Shown: in pieces, positions 14,001 to 29,000 of the stretch | How positions within the stretch are numbered: position 1 is the first letter of the stretch | How the letters are laid out: every line of letters starts with the position of its first letter | Assembly: GCA_026419785.1 (NCBI GenBank) | Contig: JAODTK010005671.1 | Location: 62,001 to 126,000 of the forward strand | Direction: 5' to 3' | Source of the DNA: Sclerodactyla briareus | Lineage: Eukaryota > Echinodermata > Holothuroidea > Dendrochirotida > Sclerodactylidae | Length of the DNA: 64,000 nt | Notes under the pieces: generated by a model | The model's input: the letters and a program-made list of their open reading frames with translations, nothing else | Databases searched by the model: none | Told to the model about the DNA's origin: nothing | Program-made: the position numbers and the translations under genes

Positions 14001-17000
14001 TCTGCCCCCCCCCCCATCACACACCATCTCCCCCTCTAATCAACTGACCTTATCAATGCATGTGGCCGGAATGACAACAAGGCTTAATCAGCGAGACCAG
14101 GAATGTCTGTTTGCCCAAGTCCTTGTACCATGTGTTGGCCTTCGGCTCTTCACTTGGCTGGCCCTGTTGGCAAAAAGGTCATTTGTAATTACAAGTGGTT
14201 CTCAAAGTTTTTGATTTTGATAGGAAATCGCCATCATCCCTATACCTCCCTCTCACAAGGAAAAACATGCATGTACCGGCAAATCTCCAATCAGTAGGCT
14301 GGGCTCGAAATATAGTCCGAGGGTATGTAAGAGATTCTTTCAAACTAGTACATATCAAAACCATACACCCCAAATTTGGTCGCTCTAGCTTGTGCTGGCG
14401 AGCTGTTGCAATTACTGTAATTTGAGAAAGCTCAGGAATTTATTAACAAGGAGGGGGGGGGGGGGGGGGGGGGGCGAGTCAATTCACACTGCACCAGAAT
14501 GCTGCATCTTCGGGCCTCAATAAGAGAAAGATGGAAATGACTGATTATCCTCCTATATTTTGTGAACAATTTTGTAGGTTTCCATGCAAAACTAAGCTAT
14601 AGTTAAAAATACATAGATTAAAAGTACCAAAAGTTGAGTAAAATTTACACAACAATCGCACTTTGTGCTGATTCAAATCTCCATACAACCAGTCGTTCCG
14701 CCTCTTCTTATCTTCAGGCTTTGAGTTGATGCCATAGACCATCCAAATATGGAGCGTGTATTTGCGCTGTGTAAAAACCTGTACCTGTACCCTTACTCTA
14801 ATCAGTCTAATGAATCAATGTATAACTGAACAAAATATTTCTGTCTCAAAAAAAAACTCACCTTAGGAGAATTAGTCAACCCAACTTTAGTCTTGAAGTA
14901 TGCACTTGGTCAAACTGGGTCCGTCTCGACAAAGACCGTATTCCTGAGAGTCCCCAGCGCTAGGTTCAGTTCAATCAGAGCCTTGGCATGGATTCAATAT
15001 ATCCCCACCAACATCTGTTGAATAAACGCATGAAGTACGAAATAACGACAATTTGTATAACCACAACGATATCCTGTTTCTATTCAGCATTCACAGAGGT
15101 CAAAGCGCAGATTTCTAGATGGAAACTTTAACTTCAAATGTGAGAGGCAATAGATTCTTATACTTATAGGCAGCTAATTATGCCATCATTGTCTCTTCTG
15201 TAGATTACCGGGCATTCAGTGTATCACCAGGCAGTGCCTCAAGTCAGTCATTACCTCTGTTTTGCCGCCATGAAGCAGTTAATGACATATTGTATAAACA
15301 AGAATTCTGCTTTATCAGCATTCAGGAGAGGTAAAAGCGCGATTCCTACAGTTATTTCTGTATTGGATGAACTGACTCCAATGACTACCCTAACCTGAAA
15401 ATGAAAGAAATTGATTCTTATACGTATAAGACAATTATGTCGATCATTGTGTGTATCACATTTGTGATATTACCAGGATGTTTGTTGATCACCAGGCAGT
15501 TCCTCATAGTTCAGTCATTACCCTGGTTTGTAGGGTTGCTGACAGTCAGAAAAACGGTCCACAACCGCGAAAATAGAAAGAGTACTGAGCGACGAAGAAA
15601 GTGTTTAAAGGCACTGCAGGCTTGATACAACAGAGAATGGAAAATGTATCTATAGGTCCAAACCCCTTTCAATACGATGTTCCTATGGGGGAGTTATTGG
15701 CCTTCAAAAGTTTGGGCATTATGCAAAGAAATTGGGAGAGGCCCCAAAGGCACAAGACGCATGACATCACACATAGGACAACCGGGAAATTAGGTCATGT
15801 TTTTCATTGTTTCATTGTGTTGAAAAGTCAAACATTTAGCAGAAGTATTGTTGTCTTCCTCTCACAAAAATAGTCCATCAACACCTACCAACCCACTACA
15901 GCAATCATCTCCCGTAGACAATGCTTTTCAAAGTGCTTTAGTAAATAATGGTGAGTTAAAATAGAAAACAAAAGATTGTTTGCAGGTTGTGCAAGTATGA
16001 CATCAAATATTATTGCATGATGGGATGACATTCGATCTTGCGCATACACATGCAGAAACTTCAAAGGACCTGCAACTTCTGTAATGGAAAGTCGTACAAA
16101 CCTCAGGTTTGGACGACGCATTCAGTTTTTGCCAGCTAATTTATTAGCATCTTCATAATTCACCCTGCAGTTGTCATTTTGACTTTGACAAAAACCTCTG
16201 AAACATGGGCATGATAAATCTCATATTGGGATTGCGACCCTTGTCTTCCACTGCTGGTATGCCCAACAAAACTGGGAAATAATGTGGGGAAACATCAGGG
16301 GGTGACAAACGGTCTACACTGAGTACAGCAAGCGGAACCTGCATTCCTCCGTTCTAAAGAGCCCGCAGGATACTCTCGTCCCCTTTCATCCTTCTTGTTT
16401 GAGAGCTCCAGTTCAACGGTGCCCAATCTCGAGCCTGAACAGGCACGACGAGGGGCTGAGGCGGTCAGCTGAAGACCTGAAGGGAACAGATAACGATATT
16501 AAACACTGGTTTGCAAGGATCCCAACGCCCGAGACAATAGGCTTTCACTAGGTTGCCATTAACCATTGTTCAGATAAAAAAGAGAAAATCGTTATTGTGT
16601 AAATAGGATCTCAAAAATGTTTTTTGGCTTTTTTTGTGACTTGTTCACAAGCCTCGAAACGCACCTGGTTGGCTACAATCAACTGGAATCACTATAAGAC
16701 ACTGATAGGAGTGTGGCAAGTTGACTGTCATCCTTCTGAAACATACTAGAGTTATATGTATCTACAACAGTCTGATGAAAAAACCTTGCCAAACCAAGTG
16801 AGCAATCATTTAGGAGGAGTCGGAAGGTATATAAAGGTTCACTGAGAAAATTTCAAGTAACAAACAAACTTACACATGAGATCCTCCTTTCAATCTTTTC
16901 AAACAGTGAGGGGCACAAAGACGAAAGAACATGATAAAGCAAGAGCGCCAATGGTGCGTAGCTCAAAATGCTGACATATCAGTAAACTGTCCACAAACAG

Positions 17001-20000
17001 AAATGAGCACCAAAGAATTGACAAAGTTTTGCCACGTACCTTGAAATGGATAATGAACGTTAGATACAGAACGGCTCTTGGCTGGCTGACTCAGACATCT
17101 TAGTCTTCACGGATACGTTCTCGGAGGCTCGGAGTTAGCTGGTTCTGAAGCTCCTTCTTAAGGATGTCAAAATTCCTGTGGTAGAGGTTTTAAAAAAACG
17201 ATGAAAAACAATTGCATACCAGAATAAGAATGACCAGAGAGAAGAACAAGCTGATCGCTTGGGTAGTTGTTCGAGCCAAAAGGCAATACTATACAAAACT
17301 ACAAGAACCTAACCAATTGGCTCTACTCTTAGTCAAGGTATTGGCACAGTTGGTAGAGCAAAACCGCATTCCCCACCCAAGACCTGGGGGGCTTGACTCC
17401 GGTCGAGTCATACAAAAAAACTTGAAAAATGGTACCTGTAGCCTTCTCGGAGGGCGCTCAGCACATTAAGGTCCTCTGCTCAATTATCACACAAAAAAAA
17501 TTCTGTTCACCCCAGCAGCCTTGGAGTAAGTAACATTGAGTGATGATTGTCTTGATCGTGAGTTCAGAGCTCATTGCGCATATTCTGTCTGTGCATTTGG
17601 TGAACTCATAGCATTATAATTTCATATAATCCAGAGGTGCAACAACCTCTTGAGCATGGGCAGAGTTCACGGGTGTTAATATTAGACAAATTAGAGACGG
17701 CTAAAGCAGGAGGCACCGGCTGTGACGCAATATTTATAGGGGATAATAATGATGTGGCCAACTGAGGCAGGGCGATTTATTGACTGGGCCAGAGCATCCA
17801 AGCACAAGAAATAAGTCACCTGTGACGATCTCTGCAAAATCAGGAGTGAGTGACTAGGTTGGATGCCAGGTTGTGGTACCTATGAAAAGATCTCTGTACA
17901 ATCCGGATGTGATTGAGTAGGTGGATGCCAGGTTGGTGAGTTACCTGTAGAAAGAATTCTCCCCAATCGGATGTGATTGAGTAGGTTAGACGCAATGTTG
18001 TGGTTACCTATGACAAGACTTCTGGTACAATCAGGATGTTATTGAATAGGTTGGAGGCTCAGGTTGTGGTTACCTTGATACAATCCTTGTACATCAGGAT
18101 GTGATTGAGTAGGTTGGATGCAAGGTTGTGGTTACCTATGGGACAAGATTATCTGTACAATCAGGATGTGATGAGTAGGTTGGAGGCAGGTTGGGGTTAC
18201 CTGTAGAAAGATATCTCTACAATCAGAAATGTGATGAGGTGAGGTTGGAGCAGGTTGTGGTACCTATGAAGATTCGCTGTACAATCAGGATGTGATTGGA
18301 ATAGGTTAGAGGTCAGGTTGTGGTCACCTGTGATACAATCCTCCTGTACCAATCAGGGTGTGTGCTTGAGTAGGTTGTATGTCAGGTTGGGGTTACCTGT
18401 AGAAGGAAAGATATTCTCTACAATCAGGATGTGGATGAATAGGTTAGATGCCGAGGTTGTGGTTACCTATGATAAGATTCTCTGTACAATCATGATGTGA
18501 TTGAAATAGCGGTAGGTTGTGGGTTCCCTGTGATCATCCTCGGCAATCAGGGTGTGATTGAGTAGTTGTAGTCAGGTTGTGGTTACCTGTAGAAAGATAT
18601 TTCCTCTGACATCAGGATGTGATTGAGTAGGTGGTTAGATGCCAGAAGATACAGAGGTCAAACACCTCTTAAGGGCAGGGCCCGCGTTAGCAGACGGCTA
18701 AAGCAGGATGCACGGCTTGACCGCAATATTTATAGGGATATAATGATTGGCCAACTGAGCAGGGCGATTTAATTGACTGGGCCAGAGCATCCAAGCACAA
18801 GAAATAAGGTGCCTAACCGGTTACCTGTGACGATCCTCTGCAAAATCAGGAGTGATTGACTAGGTTGAATGCCATGTTGTGGTTACCTTATAGGAAGATG
18901 TCTCTGTACAATCAGGATGTGATTGATTGTTGTAGAGGTCAGGGAGGTGTAATTACCTGTGATACTCCTCTGTACAATCACTGTTGTGTATGAATGTTGG
19001 AGGTCAGGTTATGATCACCTGTGATACAATCCTCTGTACCATAGGTGTGATGTGACGCAAGTTATAGGTCAGTATTAAATGAAATATCAACACAACCTTT
19101 GATACAACCCTCTGTACAATCAGGGTGTGATTGAGTAGTTTGGAGGTCAGGTTGTGATTACCTGTGATACAACCCTTTTTTTTTCTTTCCGGTAAAATTC
19201 AGGGTGTGATTGAGTAGGTTTGGAGTAGTTGTGATTTACCTGTTGATTACAATCCCTTTAGAATCAGAATGTGATTTAGGTTAGATGTCAGGTTATGGTT
19301 AACTGTGATACAATCCTCGTACAATCAGGATGTGATTGAGTAGATTCGAGGTCAGTTGTGATTTTGATGTGGTTTTTGCAGTTGGAAAAGTCTCCACCTC
19401 AGCTGGCTTTGAGAGGCACTCATTAGTCCTAGCACTGGTCCTACTTCCAAGAGGCACATCAGGGAACCGTTGTGGCTGGGGAGGTCACCATAGGAAACTA
19501 ATCTGGAGGGAAGGGGATTGCTGCAGAGGACTCTGAGCCTTTGTTCTGGAAGAAAAAACAATCAGAACAGGAGTAACATCCTACTCTCAAAGTCTGGACA
19601 GCTGATTCTCCGGGACAAACTAGAATAAAATTTGTTGATATAAACCAACAATTCAACTCGTTATTCAAGTCATTCACAGACTGCCTCTGTTACTCTCAAT
19701 AACTGTCATCTTCAACCTCCTTAACTGCTTAGCAGTATAAACACCAAGGACAAAAAACTGGACACCAGTCACGTAACCAGAGTAATGTTGAGCAATGCCA
19801 ATGGCAGGCACACCCTAGCTTAGTCAAATGCCACAGAGTTTAGGGAAACATATTGCTAGGATGTCCAGGTGCACTTTTCGGTAATGCTGGTGTTCAAAAG
19901 TATTGTGGGATCCAATTCGTGAGAAACCATTTCAGTACATTAACTCACACAATTTCAAATCGGCCCTATGTGTAATGTGTATGGGGCATATCTTACAGGC

Positions 20001-23000
20001 ACCATCATCAAAGGACATATGGGGGGGGGGGGGGGAGGGGCGGGGGGGGGGGGGGGGTGTGATGGTGATGCGCTGCACATCGATCAGAGAGGTCATGGAC
20101 ATACTTGCACATCTGAACCCACTGCATTTAAATAGCAGCTATCCCACATGTCATTGCCACCTCATCTCTAGTTGATAATAACGGAAGATACTATATACAT
20201 CTCAAAGTAATTAAGATAAGGCTTATATCACTTTTCGACGTATCAAAGGCTTTACAGATATTACTTCCTGATCATTAGTGATTGTCACACCTGACAAATT
20301 GATATAGTACAAAAAAAAAAGGACCCCTTTCTGGTTAACTCCCGACACACTATTTCAGTGTGCCACTTCATTGTGTTCCCCAAGGGACTTCCCAATAGGG
20401 TGGCAGCCACATATGACGCACGCCTACTAAGAACAAGTCACCTCACAAGGTCCCCATTTTCACACGTGAGTAACGTGAGACAGTTGAGGAGACTGCCTTG
20501 TTCTAAGGGCACTGCCGAAAAAGCCTGCCCGCTTGTGGATTCGAACTCACAATCTTCGGATCACAAGTTTGAAGCACTGCCGAATGGGCTAGTCCACCTC
20601 CATGCGGATAGTAATTCCTCATTAGGGTCATCGCAGGACTATTCCACCAGTCAAATATGTAATACAGTTACCTTAGCCATAAACTTCAAGGTGTGGGTTG
20701 GTATGGTTGCAAAGATCTTGCCCTCTTCATTCCATGTGAAGGTTAGCACATGTGCCCTCAATCTACAAGAAGAAATAATCCATAGTAACATGAACCTGTG
20801 ATGTAAGGATAAAAAATAGAATGAAATGAAAGTCTAATTCAGATTAACTTGATGGAAGGTCAATAAATGGCTTGGGTTTGTCCATCAATTTAGGCAATAC
20901 CCCTAACCCCCCAGCCCCCCAGGGGGTAGAATATTCTACGAATAAAGCACAATCTGTTTGAACCATGAGTCATTAAATTACTGGAGAGGTTATAGGCCTG
21001 TGTTCATGGTGCAATTCAAAGAGCTATTAGTGAACACGGAACAGAAGTTGGTACACACCGAATGCATATTCAGCATGTGTTAACGTCCCCGATAGAAACG
21101 GTGCTGTAGGAACCATTGTGTGGACGTGATTTCACATGGTGCAGATTTCATAGTATAGCTGGAGAACAATATTGCAGTCACTGTTACTTTAACTTGACTC
21201 CACTGAGTCATTATGGACTCACAGTCTATAGTGCAGAAGCATTAGAAAAGGGAAGAGGAAAGGAGCATATGCTGTGAACAGCCTAGCTGACGCACATCCT
21301 GATCCTACCTACTGTAAATGTCAGACGACAGGTCCAGATGCTGCTGAAAGCAGTTTTCTTCCCTGCAACCCTGCCCAGTTTCCGTCTGAGCGCCCATGAG
21401 AAGCACAGGTACCGAACCGTCTTCAAAAGTCTTTGTATGACTCAACAAACAGATTTCGGAAAACCACAAGCAACCGGGTGGAAAAGGCTGACACTCTACT
21501 GACTGTGCCAACACCTCTAAGCAATATATTATTCAGGATAGACTGCAACAGGATTGCATTTGGAAGAAACATCATCTAGGCGAAAAGTATAACATCACAG
21601 AGCAAACAGGAAAAACAACACCTACTGTCCTGCTAAAGAAGGCCAAGACTGGTCCCAGGGTGATTGTTGCCTAACACACCCGTGTAATCAAGTAGGAATA
21701 TTGGCCATCCATCCAATAATGGGTATGTGCTATAATGAGACATATTCAAATCATTGAATTGAGGATACCCATAGAAAACGATGTAGACCTTAGAGCATAA
21801 AATCTTTTACAACAAAACGCAAAAACTTGTATTGTTGACACTGAATCGGGCAAGAAGAGAAGGGTGATAGGGTGGGCCAGTGTGGGGTTTTGTGTAAGTG
21901 CCAAGGGCTTGATGGGTATAGGGTGAGAGCAAGGTCCGATATGGGGTCAGTGGAATGGTGTGAAATCGATTGGTTATTGCTGCATAATATCTTTTGGGTT
22001 TGGTGTGCTCAATAGATTGAGCACATGGCCCTGGGCTCATATCCCAATAGCATCCCATCCACCATCCAGAAGACCAAGTATTGGGGGTAATCTACAAAAT
22101 CTGTTTTCAAAACCATAGTAGGGGGACCGGGCCATACCAGTATTGGGTAAGAGCTGAGGAGCAGTGGTGGCTGGATGCTGATGGACCCTATCTTGGCCAC
22201 CTTCGCTAACAAAACCCGCCATATGTTTGCTCTTTGGGGTGACCGGGTCCAGCTCCTCTGTGTTCAGAACCCCAACGCGACCTCGGCGCTGAGGAGGCTC
22301 ACTCTTATCCGGTGTCCCCTGCAAAGTAGAAAAAAACATTTAGGAAACCCTTCTGGCGTAACCACTGTATTTCATCACGAAATGCAGCAGTTTTAAATGC
22401 AAAAGATCACTGAAGGCGGTGGACGTGACAAGTGGGTCCAATTTGTGATCCTTTTTTATGTTTTCTCCGTGCAAAGCGAATTTCGAAGTCATTTTTTCTG
22501 TTACATGTTTGGTACAGATGCAGGTCAAAATTCAGTTCAGAATTGAAGGCTCTTCATGGCACGAAAGGTGTCCCACATATCTATTTGCCACCCCACCCAC
22601 TAGTCCATTACCAAATGATGGGGTGTGTTACTACTTTCAACATGAATTTCCCTCAGAATTAGGTTTGCTCTGATCTATGCAATGTTTGGCGATATTGCTT
22701 ATATGCTGCTTGAGAGAAAACATTTGTATGCTTAGTAGCTGGTGAAGACACACTTTCCCCAAGAACTGTCAAAGTCTGAGAATTCCAGCGCATGGCCTTG
22801 ACCACACTCAACAGGCCTGTTACACACATCTGAGGGTTCTTTGCTAGACCCCCTCCCCTCCCCCATGGCTACCACCACACCAACACCCTACCACAAACCC
22901 AACATTCCTTACTTATATCTTCGTCGTCAGCCTGCTGTAACTGCCCTATCCTGTAGGCCAACTTCTTGCCTGCACCCGCCACAACGTCAGTCAGCACAGT

Positions 23001-26000
23001 GAACGTCCAGGGCACGTCCACCACTATGGTGGCGACGCTGAACAGACCGTGCGCAGATCTCAGAGGAGTTCCTTGCTGGTCATAGCCCCAGAGAGGCGGG
23101 GACTGTCGATGGTCAGAGAACCAATCGTCCTGAGGAAAGAGAAACAAGATCTGTAGGAAATGTGAGACACGAACACCTCATGAATGAGAATAAGATGGTA
23201 CCATGAAATCGGGTCTTTTGCCAATCTGTTAGTTAGGCTCTCCATGTAAGCAGGATGGCGAAGCCTACTCATATAGTAGAGGCACACTGTTCACCCATTT
23301 AGCTATCTGGTGTACATGATTCCCATACATTAGGCTAAGCCTAAGCTAAAAGAACTTAAATCATCATACTTGTAGTTTTGTTCAGCCAGCATAGATCAGT
23401 TTCTTGGTCAGGGGCCAAATGGTCCTGGGCAGGGGAGAATAGGCTTCACAGTGTACGTTTTGTACACCAAGAAACTCCACAAGATGAGGCCGGTATTGTT
23501 ATTACTTGAATTTCAGGAGAGTCATGATCCTCTTGTCATCTCAGTGAGAGTCAGAAAGTAGCCATTCGTGGTATCCGTCTGGCAAAATTATTAAGATGTA
23601 GGAAACCAGAAGGTATAGGATATTTATTCCTTCAGGTCATCAATACAAAATCAAGTTGCCAAGGTATATTCCTCTGTATTGTGGCATTTTAGGCTTGGCT
23701 AATTTATCTATGCTTCTTCAAATATTTAGAACCCCTGTTTGACTTGACACCCCGCTCTCGCAAATGAGGACAAAACTTACATAAGTTCAGTCTTTGAGGT
23801 CTTGGAGAGAATGATTGAATGGACGGACTCTGTAGGGAGGCGGATATATCTGGGAGTTTCTTCACAAAGCCAGGATAAGCTGGAGAGAGTACAGGGATCA
23901 CAAAGAAAAATTGAAATGGTTGCATGAGTTGTGCTACACTTGTAATCGACAACGATGACAAACTCATTGAATGAAAATTCCAGACACAATAATGTCAGTA
24001 GTAGACTGGTTCAATTGTGAAACACAATTTGTCCGGTTGGTCTCCATACCGATACATATGTGTGGATAAGATAACATAGAGCCCGTAGCCCCCCCCCCAC
24101 CCCCTTCCTATCCCAGAGTGGCCCACTATACACGGGCCATGAGCACTGTGATACTGCAGATACTTCATGTGCTGAGGGCTGCGACCATTGCAAACACTTT
24201 GGTTCGATTATGCAAGCGGTAACCTCAATGTTTTCTGACAGACACTGGAGTGATTCACAGCAAACTACGAATACAGCGTGTTACAGCATCCTCTGGGAAC
24301 CACAATTTGTCCTATTTTCTCTGGAGGGCCTAGTGTTCTGAAATGTGTGTGGGGGGAGCCAAACAGTTTGTCCATGATTCTCGCATCTATTGTTCCGAGT
24401 GTTGGGGGGAAGGGTAAGGGTGGGGGGAAGGGTTATTTGGGAGTTTACAGTTGGAAAAAGTAATTTTCTTCTCCAATGAAGTCTCTCAAAGTTGTTTCAT
24501 ACACTGTGTTGTATATGAGTAAACCTGTGTGTAAACCTTCCAAACATCACTTCAAATCACAAACACATAAATACCAAACTGTAGCAAGTTACCCGCCTTA
24601 CTGAAAAGCAGACAAAAAGAAAGAAGAAACTGATGGGCAATAATTTGAAAGCAATATCCGTGATGACACCAAATATTCATACAAATGATATATGAATTTT
24701 TTTTTATTTCAGAACTCATCATCAGTTGGTATTTCATAACTACATCCCGAAAATATTGTCTGTTCGCATGAGTTGCATATGCACAAACAAACACGTACAC
24801 ATACCTTGTATACTGTGGTTACAAGTGTAACATATTGATAACTACCTTGTTGAGCAGGCTTTTTGATGCCGTGAGCCCCATACAGATGGGGAGAGGGATA
24901 ATCTCCACTCAGATGAAGGCCCGCCAGCTCAGCGAGCACGCACAGCTCGTCCACCCCCAGGGTGCAGGTCACGGACAGGCCGATGCTGCCGGTCGGTGAC
25001 AGGGGGTCGTCTTCGAGGGAGGCGGGGAGGAACACTCCCGTCGTCTGGCTGCTGCTCTCCTCTGAGGTTTGTCTTTTGATGGGAAGATACATCCACAATG
25101 CTCGATTTTAATTACTGGCCACATTTTGTTTTATTATAAATGAATAAGTCTGTTCCACGGTTTTTTCGAGTGCGCATGCTCACAGTTCATCAGTAGTCGG
25201 GTACAGACAAGAGTTTGCCATGCTATATCGTTATGGCGTATTTTCAAACTGTGACTACTCTTCGAAAAACAAAACCAATTCATCCCATGTTATCAGTGGA
25301 GTTAGTTGATGATATGGGGAGAAATTTCGAGAAGTTTCGTGCTGGTATGATATGAAGTTTTCGTCAGAGGAGTTTCGAAAGATCCCCATGCCTACTGTTT
25401 GGGCTGTGTGTGCGTGCATTCCGTTTAATTACTACCCTACGGACCTTTTATCCCATATCTTTATCATATCATTATACTGCAACCGTGAACAGGCTATTTA
25501 TCAAATACTAATATGTGAACCTTCCAATCAGGTGTTTTCCAGGCGGAGCCCTCCGGGCCATTTGCGGCCTGTGCTCTGCATTTCAGTGGCTCACGGGAGA
25601 TTGGAGTGGCCCAAATAATGATGCAGTAATTCCTGCGTGCTATCCACTCAAAGCAATAATACCCGCTTCACAGTACTTACTTGATTTGGGGCTCATACTT
25701 GTTTTGAGAGTTTAGACGTCCACAGCTGCCCAAAGTCCACACTCACTCCCATCTACCCTAACATGTGCCCTATTTGTAGTTTCGAATAGTTCAGAGGTTA
25801 AACTTTTCACTAAAATTGGGTGGGTTTGAGAAACGGAACCATCTAAAGAGCTAACCTTTGTAGTGTACGACGGGTTCGCCATTCTCGTTTTCCACATGAA
25901 GATGGGGTTTTCATAGAGATGGGATGCTCCTTCCTCCTCCCCTCCCACTTCCTCTACAATTGGTACGATTGAAGGATGTGGTACATGGTCTGCCAGCACT

Positions 26001-29000
26001 GGGGGATCGTCTCCACTGCCGCTTCTGGAAGAGGTGTCGCTGTCTCTGTCATCTTGGTCCCGGACACGTTCACCCTCTGGTGTCTTCTTGTCCCCCCTTA
26101 GGCTGCTCCCTCTTCCCCGCAAACTATCTCCCTTCGTCTCAGACTGTCCCCCTTCAATTTCGCCACCCCATCAACTGTCCTGGGGGAAGTCTTGTCCAGG
26201 GTGTCCTGCAGACGGGAGAGACCACCCTCGGTCTTGAGACTCGATGCGTATTCTTCAGCATCAGGTCCGTCTTGGCCCGCTGGAAGTTCTTGATGACCTG
26301 AGCAACCTGTATGATCAGTCTCAGAATAGCCATGTTGACCACCTGGAGGACAGTCCCAAAGTGGATGCTGAGGACGACCTCGATGTTCCCACTGATCTAC
26401 GGTTCCTGGTCATCCCCGGAGAGGAACCCACGGGGATAGACTTCCGGAGCGGACTGCGTGGACCTCCTGAGAGATCCTGGAGTGAGAGACGGAAGATGAT
26501 GTCACTGGCAGGAGAAGGCGGGAGTGGTCCCGCCGCTGGAAGGTCTTCCCCGTGAGAGCTTCTTAGTGTGCTTTTCCTTCATAGCCTTAGAGCTAGTCTT
26601 GTGATACAGACTTCAAACTCCTCCAACCTAAAGAGATGAATAGTGAATTCTATCAATTATTCCAATAATAAATTTAAATATATATAATACAATTAATATA
26701 CCCTATCATGTACATCACCAGGGATACGATTAGTGTGGAATGCTCACCGAACCGGCAGGGCATACCGTGGACCTATCCATGGATTATATAGAGCATGCAG
26801 CAAGTTGGGATTTGTAGAAAATAAGTTTTCACTAAAATATGTATTCTCTTTGAAATAAATTAATCATTCTTTAATATTTTGTGAACAATTTTGCGAGTTT
26901 CTATTCAGATTCCATCTATTGTTTGTTTGTAACAGGTTTACCAAAGTACATGTTTTACACTGACTTGGCGAATGGCAGGAATAGTGCATAAGTGCCTAGA
27001 GGCTCACTGGATAGGGTGAAATTCGGTAGGGAAGTTTGAAGGTTGAAAGGTACCTGAAGGACACAGAAAGCTGTCCTACTGCTTCAAAACCTGGCTTCAG
27101 GTAGAGACCTTGGCTTTGGTGTTGTTCAGGCCAAAGTACTTCAGACGGGCTTGAAGATGACCTCGATGTTCCCGATCTGAGTAGCGGATGCCGACATGAC
27201 CAGCTCGCGAGGCGTGGTCTCAGGCATGTTCTGCCATGCGGGGGTGATCGTGATCACACCCTCATTGGACAGGTTGTCCTCCACGGTGTTGTCGTCTAGG
27301 CTGGAGGCGCTCCCAACGCTACATCCGCCACTCTGTCCAGGTCTGGACAGGTGCGGTTATCCATGAACCCGCCGACCAATTGGAAGACCCATGTTTGCAG
27401 CCGCCCAGAAGGCCCCCTGGGGACGTATATCCTCTCTTCTCCCGAGCTGATGCTTGAACGTCGACTTGGGGGGTATGTGGAGGCGAGTGTAGGAGACATT
27501 TGCTGAACGACGCCCTCCCCTTGTATGATCTTGCCAGAGGGAACATCCTTGTTTTTGCGAATCAGAGAATCACGTAATTACTATACTGGAGTGGCTCGAG
27601 GGAGGGGCCAGACATGGCAGGCTCTGATTGGTCCAAGTTTGTCCGGGGGCCATACAGGGCGGAGCCGTCGGAGGGAAAATCGTCCAAGATATTCTCGGCA
27701 TTGTCCAAAGCCCGCTTCTGTGTCGAGTGTGCCTAATCTGTCTATCTCTTCCTCAGAACAGACCAAACCCTGGTCGTGCCAGAAGTTCCATCGTGGACAG
27801 CTAAGGATTCAGCAGCATCAGATTGACCGGAAGGAAATAACAAAACAAAAAAATCCACAAAATCCCATCTACATTCAAATTCAGAACCAGTGCAGGGATC
27901 GACACAAGCAAGAGTACCACAAGCACTCAAGCAAAACCCATTGACAGCCAAAATACCGTTTCAATCTGTGTTATACTATATTATAACACCATACCTCACA
28001 GCTTTTCTGAAATTGAATAATAAGAGAGGATTAAATGCCAAGAAAAAACAAGGATAACAAAAGGCTGACCTTCCACTGCCTGAGCAGCGCCCTGGCACCG
28101 TTCTCTAAGGTGGTAACTGGCAGGACCGTTTTCGGAGATACTCTCCTCGACCTCTTGTTCATCCATCTGTATCATGTCCCCTCAACAATACCAGGATCAG
28201 CTGGCAGGACAGGTCACTGTTGATAGCCTCTCCGCTCTTCGAGTAACGGTTCTTGTTCTAAAAGAAGAAGAAAGAAAAAAAAGAGAGGGGAAAAAAAAGA
28301 GAGATGGTTATTCCAGAAGGAGTGCATCTGAGAATGCCAAATTGTGTCATGCAGCCAATGGCCAGACAAAAGGACAAATTGGGAAATGTACCAGCCCATT
28401 ATGGGCAATGACAAGTCTGACAAATTTCCCATTTTCCACCAAAGAAGGGATGCTATTTTGATCAACCAATAGGGTTCCTGTACACTTATTAGAAAGCTAC
28501 ACACTAAATTTCAACTTGATCAGACCAGCAATCTCAACTTTCAACTTGTTTTTTTCAACAAGGATTTCCAACTTTGACCTTTGTTGACCTCTCACCTGAC
28601 TTTAAAATGATGGGAGCAAATTAAGTCATCGTAGTGAACACACATACTGAGTATGAGCTTCATCCATCCAGGTGGGGTCAAGTTATCACATTTTACAAGC
28701 TGAAATTGCTAGAATACCACTCTTTATTCTCAGCTGTCTCACACACATAATTCAAACCGGATCGGACCAAGAATACTTTATAGGTTTGCAAGGATTTTCT
28801 GTCTTGGCCTGTGGTGACCTCATGTGGTCTCGGGACTGACCCAAACAATAGATTTTCAATGTGCTCATCATAGGAACAGACATACCAAGTATGAGCTTCA
28901 TTCCATTTAGGTTTGTCGCGTCCTATCGTGTATAAACTTAATTATTTTGCCGAAATATTGCATTTTCACTAACTTATTTTTTTTTTTAATATTAAAAATG

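Noticed and set aside
17820..19360. CRISPR-like array
   Set aside because: Adjacent units are near-identical with no unique spacers, and the context is eukaryotic. It is a minisatellite.
21313..21385. Possible extra BLTP1 exon with good splice sites (TETGQGCREENCF)
   Set aside because: The exons at 22,138-22,318 and 20,672-20,762 already join in the expected place, and this segment has no convincing counterpart.
25924..26301. 125-codon plus-strand frame
   Set aside because: It is antisense to the BLTP1 exon at 25,856-26,627, which carries the NMAILRLII block.
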